DNA of 24,567 nucleotides from Betaproteobacteria bacterium (GTDB lineage: Bacteria > Pseudomonadota > Gammaproteobacteria > Burkholderiales > SG8-39), in contig JAFAGU010000284.1 in NCBI GenBank assembly GCA_019237595.1, positions 1 through 24,567 on the forward strand, given 5' to 3'. Shown here piece by piece: positions 8,684-16,465 of the stretch (positions are counted from its first letter, which is position 1; every line of letters starts with the position of its first letter). Position numbers and translations under genes: made by a program. The notes under the pieces were generated by a model. The model was given only the letters and a program-made list of their open reading frames with translations. It made no database searches and was not told the DNA's origin.

Positions 8684-9505
8684 CTAGGTGCTCCAGATCC
8701 TGGGTTCGATCGCGTCGCGCCCGAAGATCGACGGGCGCACCGCCTTCCAGATGCGTACGAGGCCCCGCCGCGCTTCCTCGCCCGAATCGACGAGGCAGCG
8801 CGCCACGAGGACGCCGGGAAGCAGGGTCGATGCAACGCCCTCCACCGCCCGGCAAGCCGAGAGCGTCCCGGCCCCGATCTCCGGCGCGGCAGCGACAAGC
8901 GTGGCGCACACGGTCTTGCCGGCGAGCCCCGCCGCCGAGCGCGCGAGGCGCGCGGCGGCCTCGATCTCGCCTCGCTCGCGCCAGAGCGGTTTTCCTTCCC
9001 GCTCGATCGTCGTGCGCAGCGAGAGGCTTCCGGTTTCGAGCGTTTCTCCCGAGCCGGTTCGCCCGAAGCAGAGGATTTCCCATCCCACGTAGCGCGCCGA
9101 AGCACCCAGCCGGACGCTCGATTCCATCTCCGCGATCGTGCCGTCGAAGAAGATCGACTCCTGCGGCAGCCACTCGAGATCGCCATCGACGTCGAACGAC
9201 AGCCGCTGCCGCGCCGGAGCTCCGCGGGAGCGGTACCACTTCGTCGCGCCGGGCGTCGTCAGGAGCGCTCTGGCGCCCTCGTCGATCCGCAGCGATATCT
9301 CGAGGTCGTCGCCGCCGGCCATCCCCGCCGGCGGATGCACGACGATCGCGTGGCAGAGGTCTTCGCCTTCGGGATAGAAGGGCTTCTGCACGGCGAGGGG
9401 GCCTTCGAAGCGCTTTTCCGCGAGCACCGTCTTGCCGTTGCGAAGCTCGAACGCTAGGCCGAGGCGAGCCTTCCAGGTGTCGAAGATCGGCTCGGTGACC
9501 TGCAT
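8684..9505 (-). CDS. ureD: Urease accessory protein UreD
   Basis: A 273-residue UreD (also called UreH), which binds apo-urease and, with UreF and UreG, channels nickel to the active site. The conserved features seen are FEGPLAVQKPFYPEG near residues 33-47, VHPPAGMAGGD at about 57-67, TTPGATKWYRS at about 83-93, and LEWLPQESIFFDG. The order ureD then ureABC is the common proteobacterial arrangement. It starts 7 bp after the urtE stop, so the transporter and urease genes form one continuous run without room for a separate promoter between them. Confidence 0.95.
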   Translation of the reverse strand: MQVTEPIFDTWKARLGLAFELRNGKTVLAEKRFEGPLAVQKPFYPEGEDLCHAIVVHPPAGMAGGDDLEISLRIDEGARALLTTPGATKWYRSRGAPARQRLSFDVDGDLEWLPQESIFFDGTIAEMESSVRLGASARYVGWEILCFGRTGSGETLETGSLSLRTTIEREGKPLWRERGEIEAAARLARSAAGLAGKTVCATLVAAAPEIGAGTLSACRAVEGVASTLLPGVLVARCLVDSGEEARRGLVRIWKAVRPSIFGRDAIEPRIWST

Positions 9506-9512
9506 CGGCCGA

Positions 9513-10205
9513 TCATACCGCGAGGAGCTTGCGCACCCCGTCGCGGTCCATGTCCGCCCCGCGGCCTCGCGCGACGATCTCGCCGCGCTCCATGACGAGG
9601 TACTGGTCCGCGAGCGAGCGGGCGAAGTCGTAGTACTGCTCGACGAGGAGGATCGCCATCTCGCCGCTCCCGGCGAGGATGCGGATCGCTCGCTCGATGT
9701 CCTTGATGATCGAGGGCTGGATGCCTTCGGTGGGCTCGTCGAGGATGAGGAGGCGCGGCGCCATGGCGAGCGCTCGGCCGATGGCGAGCTGCTGCTGCTG
9801 CCCGCCGGAGAGGTCGCCTCCGCGGCGCCGCTGCATGCTCTTCAGCACCGGAAAGAGCTCGAACACCTTCGCCGGGATGCTGGCTTCGCCCGGGCGGGCG
9901 GCGAGGCCCATCTGCAGGTTTTCCTCCACCGTCAGCCTCGGGAAGATCTCGCGGCCCTGCGGCACGTAACCCAGGCCCGAGCGGGCGCGCTCGTAGGGTT
10001 TCTCCGCCGTGATGTCCTTCTCCTCGAAGAGCACCTTCCCCGTCTTCACCGGCAACAAACCCATCAGCACGCGGAGCAGCGTTGTCTTGCCGACGCCGTT
10101 GCGGCCGAGGAGCGCAGTCACCTTGCCCTCCGGCACCTCGAAGTCGAGGCTGCGCAGGATGTGGCTGCCGCCGTAGTACTGGTTGAGGTTCTCGACCTTC
10201 AGCAA
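9513..10205 (-). CDS. urtE: Urea ABC transporter ATP-binding protein UrtE
   Basis: A 230-residue ABC ATPase of the branched-chain amino acid/urea (LivF-like) class. The Walker A motif GRNGVGKTT is at 34-42, the signature LSGGQ at 132-136, and Walker B RLLILDEP at 151-158. The ILLVEQYYDFARSLAD block near the C-terminus is typical of UrtE. It forms a heterodimer with UrtD to power urea import. The start codon is TTG (10205-10203), preceded about 8 bp upstream by AAGGAAGG on the minus strand; no ATG is available near the conserved N-terminus. Gap to the urtD stop is 21 bp. Confidence 0.94.
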   Translation of the reverse strand: MLKVENLNQYYGGSHILRSLDFEVPEGKVTALLGRNGVGKTTLLRVLMGLLPVKTGKVLFEEKDITAEKPYERARSGLGYVPQGREIFPRLTVEENLQMGLAARPGEASIPAKVFELFPVLKSMQRRRGGDLSGGQQQQLAIGRALAMAPRLLILDEPTEGIQPSIIKDIERAIRILAGSGEMAILLVEQYYDFARSLADQYLVMERGEIVARGRGADMDRDGVRKLLAV

Positions 10206-10226
10206 GGCGCGCCCTTCCTTGAACGG

Positions 10227-11057
10227 TCAGCGGCCAAGGTAGACCTCGATCACGCGCGGGTCGTTCTGCACCTGCTCCATCGGTCCTTCGGCGATGACGC
10301 TGCCCTCGTGAAGCACCGTGACCTTGCGGGCGATCTTGCTCACGAAGGCCATGTCGTGCTCGACCACGACGAGCGAGTGCTTGCCGGCGAGCGAGAGGAA
10401 GAGCTCCGCGGTGCGCTCGGTCTCCTCGTCGCTCATGCCGGCGACCGGCTCGTCGAGGAGCAGGAGCCTCGGCTCCTGCATGAGGAGCATCCCGATCTCC
10501 AGCCACTGCTTCTGGCCGTGGGAGAGGAGCCCCGCGGTGCGAGCGGACTCTCCCTCCAGGTGGATGAGCTTCAGCGTGTCCTGGATGCGCTGGTGCTCGT
10601 CGGCGGAGAGCTTCGCGAAGAGCGTCTTGCGCACGCGCTTGTCCGCCTTCATCGAGAGCTCGAGGTTCTCGAACACCGAATGGCGCTCGAAGATCGTGGG
10701 CTTCTGGAACTTGCGGCCGATGCACGCCTGGGCGATCTGCGCCTCCGAGAGCCGCGTGAGGTCGATCGTCTGGCCGAAGAACGCCGTGCCGGCATCCGGG
10801 CGAGTCTTGCCGGTGATCACGTCCATCATCGTGGTCTTGCCCGCGCCGTTCGGCCCGATCAGGCAGCGCAGCTCGCCCGCGTCGATCGAGAGCGAGAGGT
10901 TGTCGAGGGCCTTGAACCCGTCGAAGCTCACGCTGATGCCCTCGAGGTAGAGGACGACGCCGTGGGTGAGGTCGAGCTCGCCGGTCGCGACGCGCGCGCC
11001 GCCCGCGCCCCCCGCGGCCCCGAGCGCTGCCGGATGCGCGGTCGCGGCGCCGCTCAT
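10227..11057 (-). CDS. urtD: Urea ABC transporter ATP-binding protein UrtD
   Basis: A 276-residue LivG-like ABC ATPase. Walker A GPNGAGKTT is at about 68-76, the signature region reads LLSHGQKQWLEIG (as usual in UrtD, replacing the canonical LSGGQ), and Walker B is LLLLDEPVAGM. The first 30 residues form a low-complexity Ala/Gly lead before the ATPase domain. The reading frame is open far upstream, but that part is urtC in another frame; ATG 11057 overlaps the urtC stop by 4 bp. It works with UrtE as the motor of the urea importer. Confidence 0.94.
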   Translation of the reverse strand: MSGAATAHPAALGAAGGAGGARVATGELDLTHGVVLYLEGISVSFDGFKALDNLSLSIDAGELRCLIGPNGAGKTTMMDVITGKTRPDAGTAFFGQTIDLTRLSEAQIAQACIGRKFQKPTIFERHSVFENLELSMKADKRVRKTLFAKLSADEHQRIQDTLKLIHLEGESARTAGLLSHGQKQWLEIGMLLMQEPRLLLLDEPVAGMSDEETERTAELFLSLAGKHSLVVVEHDMAFVSKIARKVTVLHEGSVIAEGPMEQVQNDPRVIEVYLGR

Positions 11058-12133
11058 GATTTGCGGAACCTGTTCACGAGGCCGAGCACGCCCTGAGGCA
11101 GGAAGAGCGTGATTGCGATGAAGATCGCCCCAAGGAAGAAGAGCCAGTACTCCGGGTAGTTCTGCGTGAAGAAGCTCTTCGCGCCGTTCACGAGGCCTGC
11201 GCCCAGGGCTGCTCCGGCCAGGGACCCGCGCCCTCCCACGGCGACCCAGATCGCAATCTCGATCGAGTTGGCCGGCGACATCTCGCTCGGGTTGATGATG
11301 CCGACCTGCGGCACGTAGAGCGCGCCCGCGATGCCGCAGATGACGGCGGAGAGCGTCCACACGAAGAGCTTGTAGTACATCGTGTCGTAGCCGCAGAACA
11401 TCACGCGCGCTTCCGCGTCGCGGATCGCCGCGAGGACGCGGCCGAACTTCGACGTAACGAGCCAGCGCCCGAGGAGCAGCACGCCGATGAGCAGCAGCGC
11501 GCTCGTCGCGCACAGGATCATGCGCATCTGCGGCGTGGCGATCGGGATGTCCAGGATGCGGCGGAAATCGGTGAAGCCGTTGTTGCCGCCGAATCCCATC
11601 GCATTGCGAAAGAACGCGAGCATCGCGGCGAAGGTGAGCGCCTGGGTGATGATCGAGAAGTAGACGCCCTTCACGCGCGAGCGGAACGCGAAGTAGCCGA
11701 ACACGTACGCGAGGAGCCCCGGTACGACGACGGCGAGCATCGCGCACCACCAGAAGGAGTCCGAATTCCACCAGTGCCACGGAAACTCTTTCCAGTCGAG
11801 GAACACCATGAAGTCGGGCATCGGCTGCCGGTACTGGCCGTCGGAGCCGATCTGGCGCATGAGGTACATGCCGAAGGCGTAGCCGCCCAAAGCGAAGAAG
11901 AGCCCGTGCCCGAGCGAGAGGATGCCGGCGTAGCCCCAGACGAGGTCCATCGCCACCGCGACGATGGCGTAGCAGAGGATCTTGCCGAGCAGCGTGACCC
12001 AGTACGTCGACATGTGGAACGACGATTCCTGAGGGACGTAGAGGTTGAAGATCGGCATCACCACGAATACGAAGGCGGCGAAGGCGCCGAGCAGCGCCCA
12101 GCCCTTCGGGCCGTACAGGCGAGCGCTCGTCAT
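11054..12133 (-). CDS. urtC: Urea ABC transporter permease UrtC
   Basis: A 359-residue LivM-like inner-membrane permease with about eight to ten hydrophobic segments. The motif WGYAGILSLGHGLFFALGGYAFGMY near residues 66-90 and the later VAVGGRGSLAGAALGAG block mark the family. It pairs with UrtB to form the membrane channel for urea. The frame continues upstream into urtB in another frame; ATG 12133 overlaps the urtB stop as ATGA. The trailing PQGVLGLVNRFR is typical of UrtC. Confidence 0.94.
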   Translation of the reverse strand: MTSARLYGPKGWALLGAFAAFVFVVMPIFNLYVPQESSFHMSTYWVTLLGKILCYAIVAVAMDLVWGYAGILSLGHGLFFALGGYAFGMYLMRQIGSDGQYRQPMPDFMVFLDWKEFPWHWWNSDSFWWCAMLAVVVPGLLAYVFGYFAFRSRVKGVYFSIITQALTFAAMLAFFRNAMGFGGNNGFTDFRRILDIPIATPQMRMILCATSALLLIGVLLLGRWLVTSKFGRVLAAIRDAEARVMFCGYDTMYYKLFVWTLSAVICGIAGALYVPQVGIINPSEMSPANSIEIAIWVAVGGRGSLAGAALGAGLVNGAKSFFTQNYPEYWLFFLGAIFIAITLFLPQGVLGLVNRFRKS

Positions 12134-13695
12134 GACTCGACCGCCCGGCCCTTGAGCGCGAACATGCCCTGCGGGCGCTTCTGGATGAAGATGATGATGA
12201 AGATCAGCACGGCGATCTTCGCGAGGACCGCGCCCTGCCACGCCTCGAGGAGCTTGTTCGCGAACCCGAGGCCGAGCGCGGCGTACACCGTGCCGGCGAG
12301 CTGGCCGACGCCGCCGAGCACGACGACCATGAACGAGTCGACGATGTAGCTCTGGCCGAGGTCCGGGCCCACGTTGCCGATCTGCGAAAGCGCGCAGCCC
12401 GCGAGCCCCGCGATGCCGGAGCCGAGCCCGAAGGCCCAAGTGTCCACGCGGGCAGTCGGCACGCCGACGCAGGAAGCCATGTCGCGGTTCTGCGTCACCC
12501 CGCGGACGAAAAGCCCGAGCCGGGTCTTGTTGAGGAGGAGCCAGATGCCCAGCAGGACGAAGAGCGCGAAGCCGATGATGACGATCCGGCTCCACGGCAG
12601 CACGATGCCGGTCAGGATCTCGACGCCGCCGGACATGAACGCCGGGTTCTCGACCTGCACGTTCTGCGCGCCGAAGATCGTGCGCACCGCCTGGATGAGG
12701 ATGAGGCTGATGCCCCAGGTGGAGAGCAGCGTCTCCAGCGGCCGGCCATAGAGCCAGCGGATGACCGAGCGCTCGAGCGCCATGCCGACGAGCGCGGAGA
12801 CGAGGAAGGCAACCGGGATGGCGGCGATGAGGTACCAGTCGAAATGCGCCGAGCCCTTGAAGAGGTTCTGCGTCACGTACGTTGCGTAGGCGCCGATCAT
12901 GATCAGCTCGCCGTGCGCCATGTTGATCACGCCCATCAGCCCGTAGGTGATCGCGAGCCCCAGCGCCGCGAGGAGCAGGATCGAGCCGAGGCTCACGCTC
13001 GTGAAGATCACACCCAGGCGCTCTCCCCACGCGAGGCGGCCCTCGATGGCGGAGAGGCTCTTGCGCGCCTCGCTTTTCAGCTCCTCGTCCTTCTCTTCGT
13101 TGAGGAAACCAAGGAGCAGCGTCTTCGTGCTTGCGTTGTTCGAGTCGGCGAGCTTCTTCACGGCGGCAAGCCGGGCGGCGCGGTCCTCGGAGCGAAGCTC
13201 GAGCGCCGCGGCGATCTGCCCCAGCATCGCCTTGATCTGCGGGTCCGACTCCGCGGCGAGCGCCTTGCGCACGAGCGGCAGCATGGCCGGCTCGGCGCTA
13301 TTCAGCAGCTCCTTCACGGAAGAGCGCCGGACCTCCACTTGCGGCGAGATGAGCTTCAGCGCGGCGAGCGCCGCGCCGAGCTCCCGGCGCAAGCGGTTGT
13401 TGACGGTGATGTCTTCCTTTTCGTCCGGCACGCTCGCGATCTTCTCGCCCGTGACGGCGTCGGTCGCCGTATCGCCCTTGACCATGAGCACGCGCTTGCC
13501 GGCGGTGTAGAGCTCGCCGTCGGCGAGCGCCTGGAGAACCTCGGCCGCCTTCGGCGTGCCCGAGGCGACGAGGGCTGCGATCGCCTCGATCTTCTCGTCG
13601 CTCTCCCCGAAGGCGAGCTTCTCGATGTCCTTGCCCTCCTGCGAAAGGGCGCCGGACGAAAGGAGCGCGAAGACGATTGTTATTAGTGTCCGCAT
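12130..13695 (-). CDS. urtB: Urea ABC transporter permease UrtB with periplasmic N-terminal domain
   Basis: A 521-residue protein. A signal-peptide-like start (MRTLITIVFALLSSGALS) is followed by about 200 residues of soluble helical, HEAT-like sequence, then a LivH-type permease domain from about residue 230 with the ITYGLMGVINMAHGELIMIGAY and VVLGGVGQLAGT motifs. Long UrtB proteins with such an N-terminal domain are normal in this group, where it may contact UrtA. An ATG at 13728 is also in frame, but it would place the UUCG hairpin inside the coding sequence, and the signal peptide starts at 13695, so 13695 is preferred. No good ribosome site is visible for either start. Confidence 0.92.
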   Translation of the reverse strand: MRTLITIVFALLSSGALSQEGKDIEKLAFGESDEKIEAIAALVASGTPKAAEVLQALADGELYTAGKRVLMVKGDTATDAVTGEKIASVPDEKEDITVNNRLRRELGAALAALKLISPQVEVRRSSVKELLNSAEPAMLPLVRKALAAESDPQIKAMLGQIAAALELRSEDRAARLAAVKKLADSNNASTKTLLLGFLNEEKDEELKSEARKSLSAIEGRLAWGERLGVIFTSVSLGSILLLAALGLAITYGLMGVINMAHGELIMIGAYATYVTQNLFKGSAHFDWYLIAAIPVAFLVSALVGMALERSVIRWLYGRPLETLLSTWGISLILIQAVRTIFGAQNVQVENPAFMSGGVEILTGIVLPWSRIVIIGFALFVLLGIWLLLNKTRLGLFVRGVTQNRDMASCVGVPTARVDTWAFGLGSGIAGLAGCALSQIGNVGPDLGQSYIVDSFMVVVLGGVGQLAGTVYAALGLGFANKLLEAWQGAVLAKIAVLIFIIIFIQKRPQGMFALKGRAVES

Positions 13696-13700
13696 GTGAA

Positions 13701-13722
13701 AAGGGCCGCCGAAGCGGCCCTT
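13701..13722 (-). terminator. C(UUCG)G hairpin between urtA and urtB
   Basis: A perfect 9-bp stem (AAGGGCCGC on the minus strand) with the loop TTCG closed by C-G, giving the extra-stable cUUCGg tetraloop in RNA. It lies 21 nt after the urtA stop and 5 nt before the urtB ATG. Only a short T run follows on the minus strand (TT outside the stem), so complete termination is unlikely. It probably acts as a partial terminator or 3'-end stabiliser, letting the binding protein be made in excess over the permeases; that effect is inference. Confidence 0.75.
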
Positions 13723-13743
13723 GTTCATTGTCGCAAAGAACCG

Positions 13744-15030
13744 CTATTTCGTGATGATCGTCTTGCCGTCGGGCTCGTCCTTCTTCTTGTCGTTCCCGGG
13801 GATGAACGGGCTCCACGGCTGGGCCTTGATCGGGCCCTTGGTCTGCCAGACGATGTTGAACTGGCCATCGGCCTTCACCTCGCCGATGAACACCGACTTG
13901 TGCAGGTGGTGGTTCTTCTCGTCCATCTTGGACGTGATGCCCGAGGGCGCCTTGAACGTCTGCCCGGCCATGGCGGCGATCACCTTGTCGGTGTCGGTGC
14001 TCTTCGCCTTCTCGACCGCCTGCTTCCACATGTGGATGCCGATCCAGGCCGCTTCCATCGGATCGTTGGTGAGCGGCTTGTCGGCGTTCGGGAGCTTCTT
14101 CGCCTTGGCGTAGGCAGCCCACTGCTTCTTCCACGCGTCGTTTACCGGGTTCTTCTGCGACATGAAGTAGTTCCACGCCGCGAGGTGGCCGACGAGCGGC
14201 TTAGTGTCGACGCCGCGCAGCTCTTCTTCACCCACGGAGAACGCCACGACGGGGACGTCCGTCGCCTTGAGGCCCTGGTTGCCGAGCTCCTTGTAGAACG
14301 GGACGTTCGAATCGCCGTTGATCGTCGAGACGACCGCCGTCTTGCCGCCGGCGGAGAACTTCTTGATGTCCGCGACGATGGTCTGGTAGTCGCTGTGGCC
14401 GAACGGCGTGTACTTCTCGTCGATGTCGGAGTCCTTCACGCCCTTCGAGTGCAGGAACGCGCGCAGGATCTTGTTGGTCGTGCGCGGATAGACGTAATCC
14501 GTTCCGAGGAGCACCCAGCGCTTCGCGGCGCCGCCTTCCTTGGACATCAGGTACTCGACCGCCGGAATCGCCTGCTGGTTGGGCGCGGCGCCCGTGTAGA
14601 ACACGTTCTTCGAGAGTTCCTCGCCTTCGTACTGGACGGGATAGAAGAGCAGCCCGTTCAGCTCCTCGAACACGGGAAGCACGGACTTGCGCGACACGGA
14701 GGTCCAGCAGCCGAACACGACGGCGACCTTGTCCTGCGTAATGAGCTGGCGCGCTTTCTCGGCGAAGAGCGGCCAGTTCGAGGCCGGGTCCACCACCACG
14801 GGCTCGAGCTGCATGCCGAGGACGCCGCCCTTGGCATTGATCTCGTCGATCGCCATCAGCGTGACGTCCTTCAGCACCGTCTCGCTGATCGCCATCGTGC
14901 CCGACAGCGAATGGAGCACGCCCACCTTGATCGTTTTCGTCTGCGCAAAGGCCGTTTGAGACGTGAGTCCCGCGGCGGCGAGTGCGGCGCTCAGTGCCAG
15001 TACCTTCAGCACCCCTCTTCGTTTCAGCAT
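13744..15030 (-). CDS. urtA: Urea ABC transporter substrate-binding protein UrtA
   Basis: A 428-residue periplasmic binding protein. The N-terminus has a signal peptide: basic MLKRRG, a hydrophobic core and a likely cut after AFA near residue 29. The mature part is of the Peripla_BP_5 type with typical UrtA segments: GVLHSLSGTMAISE, FGCWTSVSRKSVLPVFEE, LLFYPVQYEGEE, and YTGAAPNQQ. It captures urea and hands it to UrtBC. The start at 15030 has a strong purine-rich site (GGGAAGGGA) just upstream; an in-frame ATG at 15099 would run through the sigma-54 promoter region and is rejected. This is the first gene of the urea cluster. Confidence 0.95.
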   Translation of the reverse strand: MLKRRGVLKVLALSAALAAAGLTSQTAFAQTKTIKVGVLHSLSGTMAISETVLKDVTLMAIDEINAKGGVLGMQLEPVVVDPASNWPLFAEKARQLITQDKVAVVFGCWTSVSRKSVLPVFEELNGLLFYPVQYEGEELSKNVFYTGAAPNQQAIPAVEYLMSKEGGAAKRWVLLGTDYVYPRTTNKILRAFLHSKGVKDSDIDEKYTPFGHSDYQTIVADIKKFSAGGKTAVVSTINGDSNVPFYKELGNQGLKATDVPVVAFSVGEEELRGVDTKPLVGHLAAWNYFMSQKNPVNDAWKKQWAAYAKAKKLPNADKPLTNDPMEAAWIGIHMWKQAVEKAKSTDTDKVIAAMAGQTFKAPSGITSKMDEKNHHLHKSVFIGEVKADGQFNIVWQTKGPIKAQPWSPFIPGNDKKKDEPDGKTIITK

Positions 15031-15093
15031 AGATCCCTTCCCTCTCAGGTTTGCCCAACAAGACGCCGCCCATCGGCGCTTTCGAGCGACGGG

Positions 15094-15113
15094 TCGCAAG
15101 ACCTATGCCACAA
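15094..15113 (-). promoter_or_regulatory. Sigma-54 (-24/-12) promoter of the urt-ure cluster
   Basis: The minus strand reads TGGCATAGGTCTTGCG, against the RpoN consensus TGGCAC-N5-TTGCW. The invariant GG (15109-15108) and GC (15097-15096) are separated by exactly 10 bases, as required. Transcription would begin about 12 bases past the GC, near 15084, giving a leader of about 54 nt before urtA, and the urtA ribosome site sits properly inside it. Sigma-54 control by NtrC is established for urea uptake and urease genes in many proteobacteria. No canonical NtrC site was found upstream, so the activator is inferred. Confidence 0.75.
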
Positions 15114-15116
15114 TGG

Positions 15117-15152
15117 AAGTAATTGTTTTTCAATATATCTTTTAATCTGGAA
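15117..15152. promoter_or_regulatory. A/T-rich tract upstream of the sigma-54 promoter
   Basis: About 36 bp with runs of A and T (AAGTAATTG, then TTTTTCAATATATC and TTTTAATC) in otherwise very GC-rich DNA. It lies just upstream of the -24 element. In sigma-54 promoters this position often holds a bending site for IHF between the enhancer and the promoter. The IHF consensus is not matched exactly here, so a bending or flexible-DNA role is inference from position and composition. Confidence 0.45.
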
Positions 15153-15171
15153 ACAGGCTGACGCCCCGTTG

Positions 15172-15188
15172 CGGTGCGTGGCGCACCG
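15172..15188. repeat. 7-3-7 inverted repeat CGGTGCG-TGG-CGCACCG
   Basis: A perfect palindrome with 7-bp arms and a 3-bp centre, between the AhpD-like gene stop (27 bp away) and the urtA promoter (about 60 bp upstream of the -24 element). It could be an activator site, but its half-sites point the opposite way from the NtrC consensus (GCACC then GGTGC). It could equally be the hairpin that ends the AhpD-like transcript, although no T run follows. Confidence 0.6.
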
Positions 15189-15214
15189 GCTTCGAGCACT
15201 GCCAGCGAGCATGG

Positions 15215-15607
15215 CTAGCGAAAGGCCGCATCGACGTCCAGTCGAAGCCCGTTCGCCAGTCGGTTCGTCTCGTTCGCCAGCCCCGCGACCGCAAGGAGCT
15301 CGAGGAGCATGGCGTCGGTCATTCCCTTCTTGCGCGCCGCCGCCGTGTGGGACCGGGTGCAGTACTCGCAGCCGTTCGTCGCGCTCACGGCCACGTAGAT
15401 CATTTCCTTCACGAGCGGATCCAGGACCCCCGGCCCCATCACCTCCTTGACGTTGCGCCATACGCGCTCGAGGTCCTCGGGGCGGTTGGCGAGCGCCTTC
15501 CAGAAATTGTTGATCCAGTCCACGCCGCGCGTCGCCTTGATGTCGTCGTAGACCGCCCTCACCCGCGGAGAAGCGTCTTCGTATTCCACGTAAGGCACGA
15601 GTGCCAT
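15215..15607 (-). CDS. AhpD-like / carboxymuconolactone decarboxylase-fold protein
   Basis: A 130-residue protein of the CMD/AhpD fold. The redox motif is C80-x2-C83 with H87 (TNGCEYCTRSHT), the arrangement of alkylhydroperoxidase-type members rather than true gamma-carboxymuconolactone decarboxylases. It may reduce peroxides with a thiol partner, but the substrate is unknown. A clear ribosome site GGGGAGG precedes ATG 15607 on the minus strand. It is divergent from yciB with about 49 bp between start codons and lies upstream of urtA on the same strand, separated by about 184 bp that hold the urt promoter, so it is probably its own transcription unit. Confidence 0.85.
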   Translation of the reverse strand: MALVPYVEYEDASPRVRAVYDDIKATRGVDWINNFWKALANRPEDLERVWRNVKEVMGPGVLDPLVKEMIYVAVSATNGCEYCTRSHTAAARKKGMTDAMLLELLAVAGLANETNRLANGLRLDVDAAFR

Positions 15608-15656
15608 GGGACCTCCCCGATAAATGGCTGAAATGCTAGTAAAATCACGCCGCCTG

Positions 15657-16190
15657 ATGAAGTTCCTGTTCGACCTTTTTCCCGTCGCGCTCTTCTTCCT
15701 TGCGATCCAGATCTGGGATATTTATGTCGCGACCGCCGTCGCCATCGCGGGGACGATCGCCCAGGTCGGGTGGCTGCTCGCGCGCCGCAAGAAGGTCGAG
15801 CCCATGCTTTGGGCAAGCCTCGCCATCATCGTCGTGTTCGGCGGGCTCACGCTCTACCTGCGGGACAAGAACTTCATCCTGTGGAAGCCCACCGTGCTCT
15901 ACTGGCTCTTCGGCGGGGTCCTCGCGGGCAGCGCCCTCCTCGGTCGAAACCTCATCCGAGCGCTCCTGTCGGACCAGATGCGGCTGCCGGCGAAGGTCTG
16001 GGCGCGCCTCAACTGGAGCTGGGTGGGATTCTTCGCCTTCATGGGCGTGCTCAACCTTTACGTCGCCTACAACTACTCCGAGAAAGTATGGGCGACCTTC
16101 AAGCTCTTCGGCGGCATGGGAATGATGCTCGCCTTCGTCCTCGCGCAGTCCGCCCTCCTCGCAAAATACATCGAGGAGGAAAAGCCGTGA
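15657..16190 (+). CDS. yciB: Inner-membrane protein YciB (septation protein A family)
   Basis: A 177-residue membrane protein with about five hydrophobic helices. The start MKFLFDLFPVALFFLA is the family hallmark, and the LYLRDKNFILWKPTVLYWLFGG and KVWARLNWSWVGFFAFMG blocks are also conserved. YciB (IspA) affects cell division and envelope stability. An in-frame ATG 33 bp upstream exists, but homologues begin at MKFL, so 15657 is chosen. Its TGA overlaps the GTG start of the bolA-like gene, beginning a coupled run of plus-strand genes. Confidence 0.93.
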   Translation: MKFLFDLFPVALFFLAIQIWDIYVATAVAIAGTIAQVGWLLARRKKVEPMLWASLAIIVVFGGLTLYLRDKNFILWKPTVLYWLFGGVLAGSALLGRNLIRALLSDQMRLPAKVWARLNWSWVGFFAFMGVLNLYVAYNYSEKVWATFKLFGGMGMMLAFVLAQSALLAKYIEEEKP

Positions 16191-16465
16191 ACGTCGCGGG
16201 CCGGATCCGCGAGCGTTTGGCGGCGCTCGAGCCGATGTCGCTCGACCTCGTCGACGAGAGCGCGCGCCATGCCGGCCATGCCGGCGCCGCGCCGGGGGGC
16301 GAGACGCACTGGAAGCTCTCGATCGTGTCTCCGCGCTTCGCGGGCAAGAGCACCGTCGCGCGCCATCGCATGGTGTACGACGCGCTCGCCGACCTCATGC
16401 AGCAACCGATCCACGCGCTCGCCATCACGGCGCGCGCACCAGGGGAATCGAAAGGAAACCAATGA
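16187..16465 (+). CDS. BolA-family protein
   Basis: A 92-residue BolA-like protein. After a helical start (RIRERLAALEPMSLDLVDES) comes the conserved core with HWKLSIVSPRFAGKSTVARHRMVYDAL and the late LMQQPIHALAITA strand. The histidine and the RH pair are likely cluster-ligand or partner sites. BolA proteins pair with monothiol glutaredoxins and influence iron-sulfur or morphology control. The start is GTG at 16187, overlapping the yciB stop by 4 bp and preceded by an excellent GAGGAGGA site. The stop overlaps the next ATG by 4 bp. The iron-sulfur assembly operon lies 2 kb away on the other strand, a suggestive neighbourhood. Confidence 0.9.
   Translation: MNVAGRIRERLAALEPMSLDLVDESARHAGHAGAAPGGETHWKLSIVSPRFAGKSTVARHRMVYDALADLMQQPIHALAITARAPGESKGNQ

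Noticed and set aside
9432..11096. Long plus-strand open frame (554 codons) opposite urtD and urtE
   Set aside because: Composition is typical of antisense reading of GC-rich coding DNA; urtD and urtE on the other strand have all ABC motifs.
15172..15188. Palindrome as a canonical NtrC site
   Set aside because: The NtrC consensus has GCACC followed by GGTGC; here the order is reversed, so it is only reported as an inverted repeat.
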